Assembly: GCF_900107845.1 (NCBI RefSeq)
Contig: NZ_FNRM01000002.1
Location: 204,896-268,895, forward strand
Source of the DNA: Alkalimonas amylolytica
GTDB taxonomy: Bacteria > Pseudomonadota > Gammaproteobacteria > Enterobacterales > Alteromonadaceae
Direction: 5' to 3'
Length of the DNA stretch: 64,000 nucleotides
Position 1 is the stretch's first letter; every line of letters starts with the position of its first letter. Positions 53,950 to 63,255 of this stretch are shown here, in pieces. The position numbers and the translations under genes were made by a program. The notes beneath the pieces were generated by a model. The model was not told the origin of the DNA, made no database searches, and saw only the letters and a list, made by a program, of their open reading frames with translations.

Positions 53950-56504
53950 GCGCTACTACGGCAGCGACAGCAAAGCATGGCATGGTTGGCCTGGGAGCCT
54001 CTGCCGGCGGCCTGGATGCCCTGGCTCAGTTTTTATCAAACACCCCCAGCGACAGCGGCCTGGCGTGGATCATTGTGCAGCATCTGGACCCCACCAAAAA
54101 AGCGATGTTGCCGGAGTTGTTGCAGCGGGCTACCGAAATGCCGGTGCAACAGGCCACAGATGGCATGGCTGTCTGTGCCAACCAGGTGTATGTGATCCCG
54201 CCGAATACCGAGATGAGGGTGCATCAAGGCCTGTTAAAGCTGGCCAAACCAGCTGAGCCACGCGGCATGCGCTTACCGGTCAATATCTTATTCCAGTCTT
54301 TGGCCGAGGATTTGGGCGAAAGCGCCATCGGCGTTATTTTATCCGGTATGGGGCAAGACGGCACCCTGGGTATGCAGGCCATCAAAGCAGCTGGCGGCCT
54401 GACCGCTGTGCAGCAACCGGCTTCGGCACAGTTTAGCTCAATGCCTGCATCCGCCATTGCTTCAGACTGCGTTGATCTGGTTGCCAAGCCCGCTGAGTTA
54501 CCTGCCCGACTGCTTTCCGTGCTGGCGCAATTGCCCGAGCTAAGCCCTTTTGCACAACAGCCGGAGCCATTGACCACAGGCAGTGCCCTGCAGCAGATTA
54601 TTACCCAGCTGCAACACCATAGCCGGCATGATTTCTCGTTGTACAAAACCAGCACCTTGCAACGGCGGATTGAACGCCGTATGGCCATCCATGCCCTTGA
54701 CACCATGCAGCTGTATGCCGACTTTCTGGCCAACAACCCGCAGGAAAATGACTTGCTGTTTAAAGAGCTGCTGATTGGTGTCACGGAGTTTTTCCGCGAT
54801 GCGGCTGTCTGGAGCTATCTGGCTGAACATGCCCTGCCAGCACTGCTGCAGCGCCCACATGGGGCCAAATCACTGCGCGCCTGGAGTATCGGCTGTTCGA
54901 CCGGTGAAGAAGCTTACTCGCTGGCCATGGTATTTTGCGAACTGCTGCAACGCCAGCCGGAACTGCAGCCGTTCAGTTTGAAAATTTTTGCCTCGGATCT
55001 CAGCCCGGATGCCATTGCCAGAGCACGGCGTGGTCACTACCCGCTGGCCATTCGTGATCATGTCAGCGCTGCACGACTGCAGCAGTTTTTCGATGGTCAC
55101 GACAGTTATTACCAAATCAAACAGCACATCCGTGACATGGTGTTGTTTGCCCAGCACGATGTTATTCTGGACCCGCCCTTTACACGGCAGGATCTGATTG
55201 TCTGTCGCAACCTGCTGATTTATTTTGATAGCAAGCTGCAGCAAAAGCTGATGCCGCTGCTGCACTACAGCCTGCGCAGCCAGGGCGTATTGTTGCTTGG
55301 CAGTTCAGAAACCATTGGCCGCTACCAGGATTTATTTGCGCCTTTGCACGCAAAGCTGCGCTTTTATCAGCGCCAGGAGCCGGCGGTTGTCAGTGCCCGC
55401 AATGTACCGGTCCATTCATTCCCCCCGTTATCAACCTTAGTGAAGGAGCTTACGGTGCCCACACAGAACACGCCACTGCCACAATCCGACAACCTGCAAC
55501 AGGCCGCCGATCAAGTACTGCTGCAGGTTTATGCACCGGCAGCGGTGGTGCTGAACAGTGACGGTGACATTGTGTATATCAGTGGCCGAACCGGCAAGTA
55601 TCTGGAACCGGCCGCCGGCAAAGCCAACTGGAATTTTCACGCCATGGTGCGGGAAAGTTTGCGGGCACCCATTGCGATGGCACTGCAACAAGCTGCCGCT
55701 CAATCCGCAGACAACAAGGGCACTCCCTTGCAATTGCATCGGCTGCCCCTATCCGGCAACGACAATGCCATGCAGGTAGATGTTACTGTGCAATCCCTGC
55801 AAGAGCCCGCCGCATTAAAAGGCATGACCATGATCGTCTTTCGTGATGTCGCCCTGGCCGATGCAAGCAACCCGCCAGCCAACCCGGATGAGACACTATC
55901 AGCGCTGCAGCAGCAATACCTGGACGAAATCCAAACCTTGCGTGAAGAAACGCGCACCTCGAAAGAGGAGCTGCAATCCAGCAACGAAGAACTGCAATCC
56001 ACCAACGAAGAGCTGCAATCGACCAACGAAGAACTCACGACATCCAAAGAAGAAATGCAGTCGATGAATGAAGAACTGCAAACCATCAATACCGAGCTGC
56101 AAACCAAACTGGATGATTTAGCGCTGGCACAAAGCGATCTGCAAAACACTCTGAACAGTGTGGAAATCGCCATTTTGTTTTTGGACCAACAGCTCAATGT
56201 GCGCCGTTATACCGACCGGACAGCTACCATCATTAACTTGCGCGAAAGCGACTTGGGCCGGCCGCTCAGCGATCTGACCAGCAGCTTGCAGTACCCTTCC
56301 TTGCATGAGGATGCACTTGATACTCTGCGCACCTTAAAGTTCAGCGAAAAGCAAATCCCAACCAATGACGACCGCTGGTTTTCCGTGCGGATTATGCCGT
56401 ACCGGCGGCTGGATAATGTGATTGATGGCGTGGCCATTACCCTGGTTGATATCAGTGCCACCAAACAGCTGGAAGCGGCACTGCGCGAAAAATCTGAGCG
56501 CTAA
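53946..56504 (+). CDS. CheB-CheR fusion with coiled coil and PAS, no kinase
   Basis: An 852-residue protein. CheB-type esterase domain (15-195), without receiver: LGASAGGLDAL, IVQHLDP, GMGQDGTLG. CheR methyltransferase (210-480): GVTEFFRDAAVW, WSIGCSTGEEAYSLA, FASDLSPDAIARA, VCRNLLIYFDS. Coiled coil (about 665-735) built from ELQS(S/T)NEE repeats, then a PAS domain (735-850), and the frame ends with EAALREKSER. Larger relatives continue into a histidine kinase; this one stops at the PAS. GTG start. Its targets and phospho-partner are unknown, and it is not beside an MCP. Confidence 0.9.
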   Translation: MSATTAATAKHGMVGLGASAGGLDALAQFLSNTPSDSGLAWIIVQHLDPTKKAMLPELLQRATEMPVQQATDGMAVCANQVYVIPPNTEMRVHQGLLKLAKPAEPRGMRLPVNILFQSLAEDLGESAIGVILSGMGQDGTLGMQAIKAAGGLTAVQQPASAQFSSMPASAIASDCVDLVAKPAELPARLLSVLAQLPELSPFAQQPEPLTTGSALQQIITQLQHHSRHDFSLYKTSTLQRRIERRMAIHALDTMQLYADFLANNPQENDLLFKELLIGVTEFFRDAAVWSYLAEHALPALLQRPHGAKSLRAWSIGCSTGEEAYSLAMVFCELLQRQPELQPFSLKIFASDLSPDAIARARRGHYPLAIRDHVSAARLQQFFDGHDSYYQIKQHIRDMVLFAQHDVILDPPFTRQDLIVCRNLLIYFDSKLQQKLMPLLHYSLRSQGVLLLGSSETIGRYQDLFAPLHAKLRFYQRQEPAVVSARNVPVHSFPPLSTLVKELTVPTQNTPLPQSDNLQQAADQVLLQVYAPAAVVLNSDGDIVYISGRTGKYLEPAAGKANWNFHAMVRESLRAPIAMALQQAAAQSADNKGTPLQLHRLPLSGNDNAMQVDVTVQSLQEPAALKGMTMIVFRDVALADASNPPANPDETLSALQQQYLDEIQTLREETRTSKEELQSSNEELQSTNEELQSTNEELTTSKEEMQSMNEELQTINTELQTKLDDLALAQSDLQNTLNSVEIAILFLDQQLNVRRYTDRTATIINLRESDLGRPLSDLTSSLQYPSLHEDALDTLRTLKFSEKQIPTNDDRWFSVRIMPYRRLDNVIDGVAITLVDISATKQLEAALREKSER
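55969..56034 (+). repeat. 24-base imperfect tandem repeat coding ELQSTNEE
   Basis: Nearly three units of a 24-base sequence inside the CheB-CheR fusion, coding the coiled coil ELQSSNEE/ELQSTNEE/ELQSTNEE. The same repeat type occurs in CheB-CheR fusions generally, so it is probably selected at protein level. Confidence 0.8.
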
Positions 56505-56505
56505 A

Positions 56506-58125
56506 CTAACAGGCCGTCCCTAAAAAGCGGCTGGCAAAGCGCTCCAGTTGCTTGCTTTGCTGCCCGGCTGGGTAGCGCACCTCGATCAGCACTGTTTGCT
56601 CTTTTTGCTGAAGTGCCTGCCGTATGGCCGCGGCCAGGCTACGGCTATCATCGGCCACCAGACCCAGTGCCCCCATGGCGGTAGCAAGCTCGGCATAATG
56701 CCAGCAGCCAAGGTTGGCGCAGTCAAGCTTAGGTGCAAAAGCCCGTATCATTTCCCAGTTGCTGTTATTGAACAGGATCACGATCGGGTTTAAGCCATAG
56801 CGTTGGCAGTGGCCCAGCTCCAGCCCCGTCATTCGAAAAGCACCATCCCCAACCAGCACCACAGGCCGCAGCCCCGAGGTTAGCTGCACGCCCAGCGCTG
56901 CCGGTATCGCGTAGCCCATCGATGCGTAAAAGGCCGGTGCCAACAACAAGCTAGGTTCAGCCTGCAAAGAAGCAAACAGGCAATCGCCAATATCCGCGAC
57001 CATGGGCAGTACATCCGGCTGAGCCAATAACTCCTGATGCACCACTTGCATCAGACGAATTGGGTCCAGCGCTTTGGTGCAATCGGTTTTATCAACCAGG
57101 ACTGGCGCTATCGTATTTTTTGCCGGCAGTCGATAGTGCGGCAGCTGTTGTTGCAGCAGGGCATCCAGCAATTCAGCGATACCAAAACCAACAAAGTACT
57201 GCTCGCCAATACGACAGCCCTGTTGCTGAATATCAATCACCTTTTGTGGTGCAAACAAATGCTGATGCGCAGCAAAGTTACTGTCGGTTGGGATCACACC
57301 CAGCTGAATAATCAGATCCGCCTGCTCAACCAGCGCATAACTCTGACTGTCGGCCTGATCCAGAAAGATCCCGCGGTAATTGGCATGTTGCTGGTCAACC
57401 GCGGCCCGCCCCAGCAAGGTGGTCAGCATAGGCAGCTGGCAGCGCTTCGCCAGTTGCTCTACCTGCTGCACCGCAGCAAAACGCCGTACATCCACATCAA
57501 TCAGCAGCAAGGGTTGCCTGGCCTGGCGCAGCCGCAGCAACATGGCTTGCACAGCCGCTTGCAGTTGTTCGATATCCACCAGTCGTTTTGGTCGTCGGGG
57601 CCGTTCGCCAACGTCAAAGGCCGTTGCATTGCGTGGCCACTCAATTAATACCGGCAAGGATTCTTGCTGACACAGCATGCACGCCTGCTGCAACTGCCGC
57701 CAGGCGGTTTTTGGATCATCCAGCCGTACCTGGCAGGCGGTAATTTCTTCAAAGATTTTCTTTTGCGAATCAAAGCGTCTGGCCTGATGGTGGATAAGCA
57801 GCTGCCGCTCTTTCTCCGCCTGAGCCGGGTAACCGGCGATCACCAGCAAGGGCACATGCTCGACATAGGCCTGCGCCACGGCGTTGACAGCATTCAAAGC
57901 GCCTGCGCCATAGGTCAGGATCACGGCGGCCGGTTTATTGCTGATGCGTGCCGCCGCATCGGCTGCAAACACAGCAGCGGGCTCATGGCTTAAATACACC
58001 AGCGGCAACTGAGCCCGCAACTGCAACTGCTCAAACAGCGGCAAGACGAAATCCCCCGGGATCCCGTAGATATGCTGTACTTGCAATTGTTTTAATTCAT
58101 GCAGCAGGGCATCCACCAAATTCAT
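56506..58125 (-). CDS. ThDP-dependent alpha-keto-acid decarboxylase (indolepyruvate/pyruvate type)
   Basis: A 539-residue ThDP enzyme that decarboxylates a 2-keto acid to an aldehyde. Glu about residue 48 in LSHEPAAVFAADAAARIS activates the cofactor. The C-terminal ThDP/Mg motif starts GDGAFRMTGLELGHCQRYG and ends with NNSNWEM, as in indolepyruvate and phenylpyruvate decarboxylases. The middle domain (about 190-320) is intact. Pyruvate, indolepyruvate or branched keto acids are all possible. The ATG at 58125 has GGAG six bases ahead. A perfect FNR box lies 57-70 bases upstream, so expression is probably raised at low oxygen. Confidence 0.85.
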   Translation of the reverse strand: MNLVDALLHELKQLQVQHIYGIPGDFVLPLFEQLQLRAQLPLVYLSHEPAAVFAADAAARISNKPAAVILTYGAGALNAVNAVAQAYVEHVPLLVIAGYPAQAEKERQLLIHHQARRFDSQKKIFEEITACQVRLDDPKTAWRQLQQACMLCQQESLPVLIEWPRNATAFDVGERPRRPKRLVDIEQLQAAVQAMLLRLRQARQPLLLIDVDVRRFAAVQQVEQLAKRCQLPMLTTLLGRAAVDQQHANYRGIFLDQADSQSYALVEQADLIIQLGVIPTDSNFAAHQHLFAPQKVIDIQQQGCRIGEQYFVGFGIAELLDALLQQQLPHYRLPAKNTIAPVLVDKTDCTKALDPIRLMQVVHQELLAQPDVLPMVADIGDCLFASLQAEPSLLLAPAFYASMGYAIPAALGVQLTSGLRPVVLVGDGAFRMTGLELGHCQRYGLNPIVILFNNSNWEMIRAFAPKLDCANLGCWHYAELATAMGALGLVADDSRSLAAAIRQALQQKEQTVLIEVRYPAGQQSKQLERFASRFLGTAC

Positions 58126-58181
58126 CGTCATCTCCAAACTAAGTTTTGTTCTTAGTCTCGGAGTTTAACGGGATACTGAAC

Positions 58182-58195
58182 TTGATCATGATCAA
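58182..58195. promoter_or_regulatory. Perfect FNR/EtrA-type site
   Basis: TTGATCATGATCAA matches the FNR consensus TTGAT-N4-ATCAA at every fixed position. Its centre is about 63 bases from the decarboxylase start codon, allowing the usual -41.5 activation position with a leader of about 20 bases. It lies between the decarboxylase and moeA (minus) and could only activate the former. Confidence 0.8.
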
Positions 58196-58256
58196 AGAAA
58201 GGATACTGACTGTAGCAGCAGAGGGGGTAGTTGACCACTACCCCTTTTAAATAGGG

Positions 58257-59468
58257 TCAGCGCAACATCTGATAAAATGGCAGGATCCGGACCGTTTCAC
58301 CAGCCTCAACCTGGCTGCGCTCTTGCTCCAGTGCGATGTAACAGTTGGCTTTGGCTGTACCACTTAGGACTGCCGAGCTTTGCCTACCGATAGGTTTTAC
58401 CTGCAACTGGCCGTTTAGCTGCTGGTAAAAACCGCGCTGAAAATCGGCCCGCCCCGGTGCTTTTTTCATAGATTCTGCTGCCACAGCTTCCAATGATTGT
58501 TGCTTGGCAATGGGCTCGCCTGCCAGGCGCCGTAACACCGGCTGCACCAACAGATCCATGGTGGCGACTGCCGCCACCGGATTACCTGGCAAACCAAAGA
58601 ACCAGCACTTGCCAAGACTACCAAAAGCAAAAGGCTTACCCGGTTTCATCGCGACTTTCCAAAACCCGATATCGCCCAGCTCACTGAGCAATTTTCGGGT
58701 GTAGTCCGCATCCCCAACCGAGACGCCAGCACTGGTAATGAGTACATCAGCTTCCTCAGCTGCCCTTTGAATGGCCTGGCGGATCCTATCAGGCTTGTCC
58801 GGCAGTAAGCCCAAATCCAACACCTCACAGTCCAGCCGCTTGAGCATAGCACTCAGCACCACCCGGTTGCTGTCGTACAGGTGGCCAGCCGGTAACGGCT
58901 GGCCGGGGGCAATCAGTTCATCACCGGTGGAAAATACTGCCGCTTTGATGCATCTTTGTACCGCTACTTCGGCCAGGCCAATGGATGCCAGCAGGCCTAA
59001 ATCAACCGCCGTCAAACGCTGACCTCGTGACAACAATAACTGCCCTGGTGCAATATCCTCCCCAGCCTTACGCACATGCTCACCCAGCTTTGGGACATGC
59101 AACAACCGGATGCCCTGCCCGTTTTGCTCCACCTGTTCCTGCATTACCACCGTATCCAAACCGGCGGGTAACACCGCACCAGTAGTAATGCGCACACAAT
59201 GATCGGGCGGTACTTCCCCCTCAAAAGCATGGCCCGCCAGTGCGGTGCCTGCCAATGGCAAGGTTTTGCCAGGCTCAGCTTCAGCCAAGCGCACTGCATA
59301 GCCATCCATCGCCGAATTATCAAAAGCGGGTACCGTCACTTCGGCACGGATATCCTTGACTAAGACACGACCAAGTGCGGCTGCCAAACCAAGGTATTCA
59401 ACACCGGCAAGCGGACTTACCTGGCTGAGCATCGCATCCAACGCATCCTGTACCGGCATTAAACTCAT
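58257..59468 (-). CDS. moeA: Molybdopterin molybdotransferase
   Basis: A 403-residue MoeA, which inserts molybdenum into molybdopterin to make the cofactor for enzymes such as nitrate reductase. Motifs: FDNSAMDGYAV near the N-terminus, LITSAGVSVGDADYTRKLL in the MoaB-like fold, and FGLPGNPVAAVATMDLL. The start codon overlaps the stop of narL (ATGA), so the two are co-expressed, in line with nitrate metabolism. Confidence 0.94.
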   Translation of the reverse strand: MSLMPVQDALDAMLSQVSPLAGVEYLGLAAALGRVLVKDIRAEVTVPAFDNSAMDGYAVRLAEAEPGKTLPLAGTALAGHAFEGEVPPDHCVRITTGAVLPAGLDTVVMQEQVEQNGQGIRLLHVPKLGEHVRKAGEDIAPGQLLLSRGQRLTAVDLGLLASIGLAEVAVQRCIKAAVFSTGDELIAPGQPLPAGHLYDSNRVVLSAMLKRLDCEVLDLGLLPDKPDRIRQAIQRAAEEADVLITSAGVSVGDADYTRKLLSELGDIGFWKVAMKPGKPFAFGSLGKCWFFGLPGNPVAAVATMDLLVQPVLRRLAGEPIAKQQSLEAVAAESMKKAPGRADFQRGFYQQLNGQLQVKPIGRQSSAVLSGTAKANCYIALEQERSQVEAGETVRILPFYQMLR

Positions 59469-60118
59469 GCCTTAGCTCCCTGCTGATTGACCATCCACAC
59501 CGCCGCTTCTACCCGGGAGCGTAACCCCAGTTTTTTTAGCAAATGCTTGACGTGCACCTTCACGGTACCATCAGAAATATCCAGTTCACGGGCAATCACT
59601 TTGTTGCTCATGCCTTTGGCAATCAGACTTAAGATCTCATACTCCCGGTTGGTCAAGCTGTTCAATTCCGCATTGGGCTTAGGGCTGGGTTTACGAATCG
59701 CGGTCGCCAGCACTGCCGCCACCGACTCACTTAATACCATCTTGCCAGTCACAGCCCGCCGAATTTGCTCCAGCAATTGCTCGGGTTCCATATCTTTCAG
59801 CAAATAGCCATCGGCGCCGAGCGTGATCGCCTGCACCACATCTTCATCGGCATCAGAGACTGTCAGCATCACAATGCGCGAAGTTACCCCTTCTTTACGC
59901 AGCGCCTGCAAGGTCGCCAGCCCGTCCATCCCCTGCATATTTAAGTCCAGAATAATCAAATCCGGATCCAGCTCAACAGCCAGCGGAATAGCGTCTTTAC
60001 CACTGCTGGCTTCAGCCACCACATCCAGATCATCTTCATACTCCAACAGTTGTCTGAGCCCTTTGCGTAATAAAGGATGATCATCAATTAGCATGACGCT
60101 GGCTGCTTCAGAATTCAT
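59465..60118 (-). CDS. narL: NarL/NarP-family nitrate response regulator
   Basis: A 217-residue regulator. Receiver: LIDDHPLLRKGLRQLL, Asp in LIILDLNMQGMDGL, Lys in YLLKDMEPEQLL. LuxR-type helix-turn-helix at the C-terminus: LTNREYEILSLIAKGMSNK and DGTVKVHVKHLLKKLGLRSR, very close to NarL. It is divergent from narK and upstream of moeA. No NarX/NarQ sensor gene is in the window. The related NarP is hard to exclude. Confidence 0.88.
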   Translation of the reverse strand: MNSEAASVMLIDDHPLLRKGLRQLLEYEDDLDVVAEASSGKDAIPLAVELDPDLIILDLNMQGMDGLATLQALRKEGVTSRIVMLTVSDADEDVVQAITLGADGYLLKDMEPEQLLEQIRRAVTGKMVLSESVAAVLATAIRKPSPKPNAELNSLTNREYEILSLIAKGMSNKVIARELDISDGTVKVHVKHLLKKLGLRSRVEAAVWMVNQQGAKA

Positions 60119-60178
60119 GGGTCACTCCATCGGTGCTTTATAATCCGGCTATTAGCCGCGATTTAACGCTTGGATTCT

Positions 60179-60320
60179 TTGATTCAGGTCATAGTTTGGT
60201 CTATTCACCGAAAAGTAACAAGTGATAGACACAGAAAAAAACACACGACCACGACACACCAAGTCATTCATTTTATTAATTTATTTTTTAAGCCTGCATG
60301 CAACTACCCACTTATAGGTA
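60179..60320. promoter_or_regulatory. narL-narK divergent region with NarL-type 7-2-7 site
   Basis: The 304-base gap holds TACCCAC-TT-ATAGGTA (60305-60320). It fits the NarL/NarP 7-2-7 inverted heptamers TACYYMT/AKRRGTA at 13 of 14 positions, about 103 bases before narK. A weak FNR-like TTGATTCAGGTCAT (60179-60192) lies nearer narL and matches only 8 of 10 fixed bases. Nothing else clear was seen. Confidence 0.6.
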
Positions 60321-60422
60321 CCCAGGGATAGTTGATAGCGCATTGGAGCTAACCCCAGAGTTACATTGTTGTTTAGGACTGCGGCACGCATAGTTAGCGC
60401 ATCAGCAAACAGGAGTCTGACT

Positions 60423-62039
60423 ATGTCTGATCTAAAACAATGGGAGCCGGAAAACGATACCTTCTGGCAGCAAGAGGGGAATCGTATTGCCACCCGCAAC
60501 CTTTGGATTTCCATTCCAAGTTTACTCTGTGGCTTCGCGGTCTGGATGATGTGGAGCATTATCAGTGTACAGATGCTCAATTTAGGCTTTCCCTATTCGG
60601 CATCCGAGCTATTTACCCTGGCAGCCATTGCCGGTCTTAGCGGGGCTACCCTGCGTATTCCAGCCAGTTTCTTCGTTCGGCTGTGCGGGGGGCGCTATAC
60701 CATCTTTTTAACCACCAGTTTGCTGATGATCCCGGCCTTTGGCACCGGCATTGCGCTGCAGGATCCCAATACGCCACTCTGGGTGTTTCAACTGATGGCC
60801 TTGCTGTCCGGTATTGGCGGCGGTAACTTTGCTGCATCGATGTCCAACATCAGCTTTTTCTACCCGAAGAAAAAACAGGGCCTGGCCCTTGGCATGAATG
60901 CCGGCCTTGGCAACTTTGGCGTCACCAGCATGCAGATCCTAATCCCACTCTTTATGACCTTCGGTGCCTTTACTTTGGTGGGTGGTGGCGATCCCATGGT
61001 TCTGCAAAAAGCCAGTGGTACCCTGATTGGCAGTATCCCTGCTGGCAGTGAGACCTGGGTGCAAAATGCCGGCTTTCTCTGGCTGTTGTTGCTGGTGCCT
61101 TTGGCTTTTGCCATCTGGTTTGGTATGAACAACATTCATACCGAGGAGGTTACGCCGAAATTACCCAGTGCCGTTGGATCCTTCAGTATTATTCTGGCGA
61201 TGTATGGCATTGGTTTAGCAACCTCAGTGCTTGGTCTCTGGCTGATCTTGCCTGCCAGTGCCAATGGCTCCGGTTTTAGTATCCCCAAAGAACTGGTGCT
61301 GGTATTGGTGCCTTTGGCCACCGTTATGGCATTGAAATTCCTGCCCGGAGCTATTCGCACCAGCCTGGAGCGACAATACCGTATCTTCAATAACAAGCAC
61401 ACCTGGGTGATGAGCGTGCTGTACGTGATGACCTTTGGCTCCTTTATTGGCTTTGCCGCTGCCCTGCCGCTGTCGATTCAGGTGATTTTTGGCTACAGCC
61501 ACATCATGGTAGATGGCGTGATGACGCACAACACGCCCAACCCGAATGGGCCAAGTGCGCTGACCTACGCCTGGATAGCCCCCTTTATCGGCGCCTTGAT
61601 CCGCCCGGTCGGTGGCTGGATCTCTGATCGCTTAGGTGGTGCATTGGTGACGCAGGTGTGTGCTGTGGTGATGGTCATCGCTGCCCTGGGTGCTGCCTAC
61701 TTTATGCAGCAGGCTTATCAGTCGGCCACCCCAGAGCAGTACTTTATGCCTTTCTTCCTGCTGTTCCTGCTGCTGTTTGCTGCCAGTGGTATTGGCAATG
61801 CCTCTACCTTTAAAACCATAGCGGTGGTGTTCCCGAAAGAGCAAGCCGGCCCGGTGCTGGGCTGGACCTCTGCAGTAGCTGCCTATGGTGCCTTCTATAT
61901 TCCTCAGGTCTTTGGTGAGCAAATCAAAGCGGCAACGCCAGAGTACGCCATGGTGGGCTTTGCTGTGTTCTACGCCTTATGCCTGGTGCTGAACTGGTTT
62001 TACTACCTGCGTAAGTCCGGTGAGTTTTACAACCCTTAA
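60423..62039 (+). CDS. narK: NarK-type nitrate/nitrite transporter
   Basis: A 538-residue MFS protein with twelve membrane helices. The nitrate signature is visible: GGGNFAASMSNISFFYPKKK followed by GLALGMNAGLGNFGVTSMQ, with a second Gly-rich motif ALIRPVGGWISDRLGG later. It moves nitrate in and/or nitrite out. CAGGAG lies eight bases before the ATG at 60423. A NarL-type site is upstream and narL is divergent. The nitrate reductase genes that often follow narK are not here. Confidence 0.94.
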   Translation: MSDLKQWEPENDTFWQQEGNRIATRNLWISIPSLLCGFAVWMMWSIISVQMLNLGFPYSASELFTLAAIAGLSGATLRIPASFFVRLCGGRYTIFLTTSLLMIPAFGTGIALQDPNTPLWVFQLMALLSGIGGGNFAASMSNISFFYPKKKQGLALGMNAGLGNFGVTSMQILIPLFMTFGAFTLVGGGDPMVLQKASGTLIGSIPAGSETWVQNAGFLWLLLLVPLAFAIWFGMNNIHTEEVTPKLPSAVGSFSIILAMYGIGLATSVLGLWLILPASANGSGFSIPKELVLVLVPLATVMALKFLPGAIRTSLERQYRIFNNKHTWVMSVLYVMTFGSFIGFAAALPLSIQVIFGYSHIMVDGVMTHNTPNPNGPSALTYAWIAPFIGALIRPVGGWISDRLGGALVTQVCAVVMVIAALGAAYFMQQAYQSATPEQYFMPFFLLFLLLFAASGIGNASTFKTIAVVFPKEQAGPVLGWTSAVAAYGAFYIPQVFGEQIKAATPEYAMVGFAVFYALCLVLNWFYYLRKSGEFYNP

Positions 62040-62048
62040 ATGAATCAA

Positions 62049-62078
62049 GCAAACTGGCCGCAAGTGCGGCCAGTTTGC
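62049..62078. terminator. Hairpin terminator between convergent narK and membrane protein genes
   Basis: Arms GCAAACTGGCCGCA and TGCGGCCAGTTTGC pair over 14 bases with almost no loop, ten bases past the narK stop. No T-run follows, but the stem is strong and would serve both convergent genes. Confidence 0.6.
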
Positions 62079-62086
62079 GAATGCGC

Positions 62087-62704
62087 CTAATACGACCAAA
62101 AAAACAGACAAATAATCCAGATAATTGCAGGGTAAGAAATCACCACTACCGGTAGAGGTACATGAATCAATTTCACCTTAACAATGTCACTCCACGGTCT
62201 CTTTAAAATAAGCAACAGTGCACCAACAGCAAACAAAAAGACACTAAGTGACAAAAAAAGAGTAAAGCTGAACGTGATTAACTCGAAAATTTTGATATCC
62301 CGCAGAGTGATTGCCGCAAATAAGAGGGTTGCCATAAACGCTGACAATAGACCAAATGCGGACTCAAAAATAGTAGTGGTTAACTTGGTCAGCAATGCTT
62401 CAGGATAAACCAACCACTTGTTAAAGTCAGTGTCATACAACTTAAGCCGAATATGCTTTAACCAGATAGTCAAAGAAAAAAGCACTAGGCCGCACATCAT
62501 AATGATGTTCCAGTAATACCCAGAATCACCACTCTGCATACCTACTTTTAAATAAGCGCCGCCATTTTCGTCTGCTTGCATAACCAAAAGCCATAAACCA
62601 GTTGTAAGCGAGAACCAGAATATAAAGCGGTAAGTCAAGTCGAGTTTTGGGCGGCTATTCAACCATTGGCTAAGATCAAAATTTTGCTCTCTCATGCTAA
62701 CCAT
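62087..62704 (-). CDS. Hypothetical inner-membrane protein
   Basis: About 202-205 residues with four to five hydrophobic segments (near 25-41, 65-83, 110-130, 140-162, 182-203) and a polar N-terminus. No family recognised. Starts possible at 62704 or 62695; neither has a strong ribosome site. Base composition is more AT-rich than its neighbours, which together with the toxin array beyond may mark the edge of an accessory region. Confidence 0.6.
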   Translation of the reverse strand: MVSMREQNFDLSQWLNSRPKLDLTYRFIFWFSLTTGLWLLVMQADENGGAYLKVGMQSGDSGYYWNIIMMCGLVLFSLTIWLKHIRLKLYDTDFNKWLVYPEALLTKLTTTIFESAFGLLSAFMATLLFAAITLRDIKIFELITFSFTLFLSLSVFLFAVGALLLILKRPWSDIVKVKLIHVPLPVVVISYPAIIWIICLFFWSY

Positions 62705-62754
62705 AGAGTCCTATTCCACTCACCATAACCATTTTATTGCATGGATCTCTCTGG

Positions 62755-63255
62755 TTACAGCACACCCGCTTTGATTTTAGCGGCGATATCATCCAGCACA
62801 TCTATCAGCCCATGCTCAAACAACAGCGCATCGGTAAAGTTGTATTCTTTGGCAAAGCCGGTGTCATCTTTGCGATCCAGCGTTACGAACGCATAGCCCC
62901 CGCTCCGGCCATCCGCGCCCAAGCCAAAGCAACGTTCTAGCTTTAATTGCTCACCGTCAATCACGGCTTTATCATGGAACTTGCCTTTGGGTAAACCACC
63001 CTCAGCTTCAGTTTTAAAAAATTTAGTACGCAGGCTGTCCAGATACCAGAGCAGGCCTTGCTTTGGGAACTCGATTTGATAGTGCAGCCATTTTTGCTTT
63101 TGCTCCTTATATGTTGCGTTTGCAATCAGCATATAATCATCAATAATCAGAAAATACCAAGTCTTGTATGGCTTACGATCATCTTGCAATGATGCCACCA
63201 GATTGGGATGCTGTTTAATGGTTAAGGGATCAATTTCAGGAAACTGTTTCATCAT
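62755..63255 (-). CDS. Putative immunity protein, intact copy
   Basis: A 166-residue cytoplasmic protein with no signal or membrane segment. Its C-terminal 145 residues are nearly identical to the broken copy at 63567-64000, differing mainly at a short insert (YKEQKQKW versus a longer segment). It begins TAAATGATG with the stop codon of the small upstream frame, so the pair is co-translated. Duplicated small genes behind toxin C-terminal fragments are typical immunity genes of polymorphic toxin arrays, hence the call; no immunity family was recognised. Confidence 0.5.
   Translation of the reverse strand: MMKQFPEIDPLTIKQHPNLVASLQDDRKPYKTWYFLIIDDYMLIANATYKEQKQKWLHYQIEFPKQGLLWYLDSLRTKFFKTEAEGGLPKGKFHDKAVIDGEQLKLERCFGLGADGRSGGYAFVTLDRKDDTGFAKEYNFTDALLFEHGLIDVLDDIAAKIKAGVL

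Noticed and set aside
55969-56034. ELQSTNEE repeat as a mobile or variable repeat
   Set aside because: The same coiled-coil repeat is common in CheB-CheR fusions, so it is explained by protein structure.
60179-60192. Second FNR site before narL
   Set aside because: TTGATTCAGGTCAT matches only one half well; kept as a weak note, not a call.
62755-63255. SMI1/KNR4-type immunity fold
   Set aside because: The stretch with FGLGADGRSGG recalls the SMI1 Gly-Asp-rich motif, but the surrounding residues do not fit well enough.
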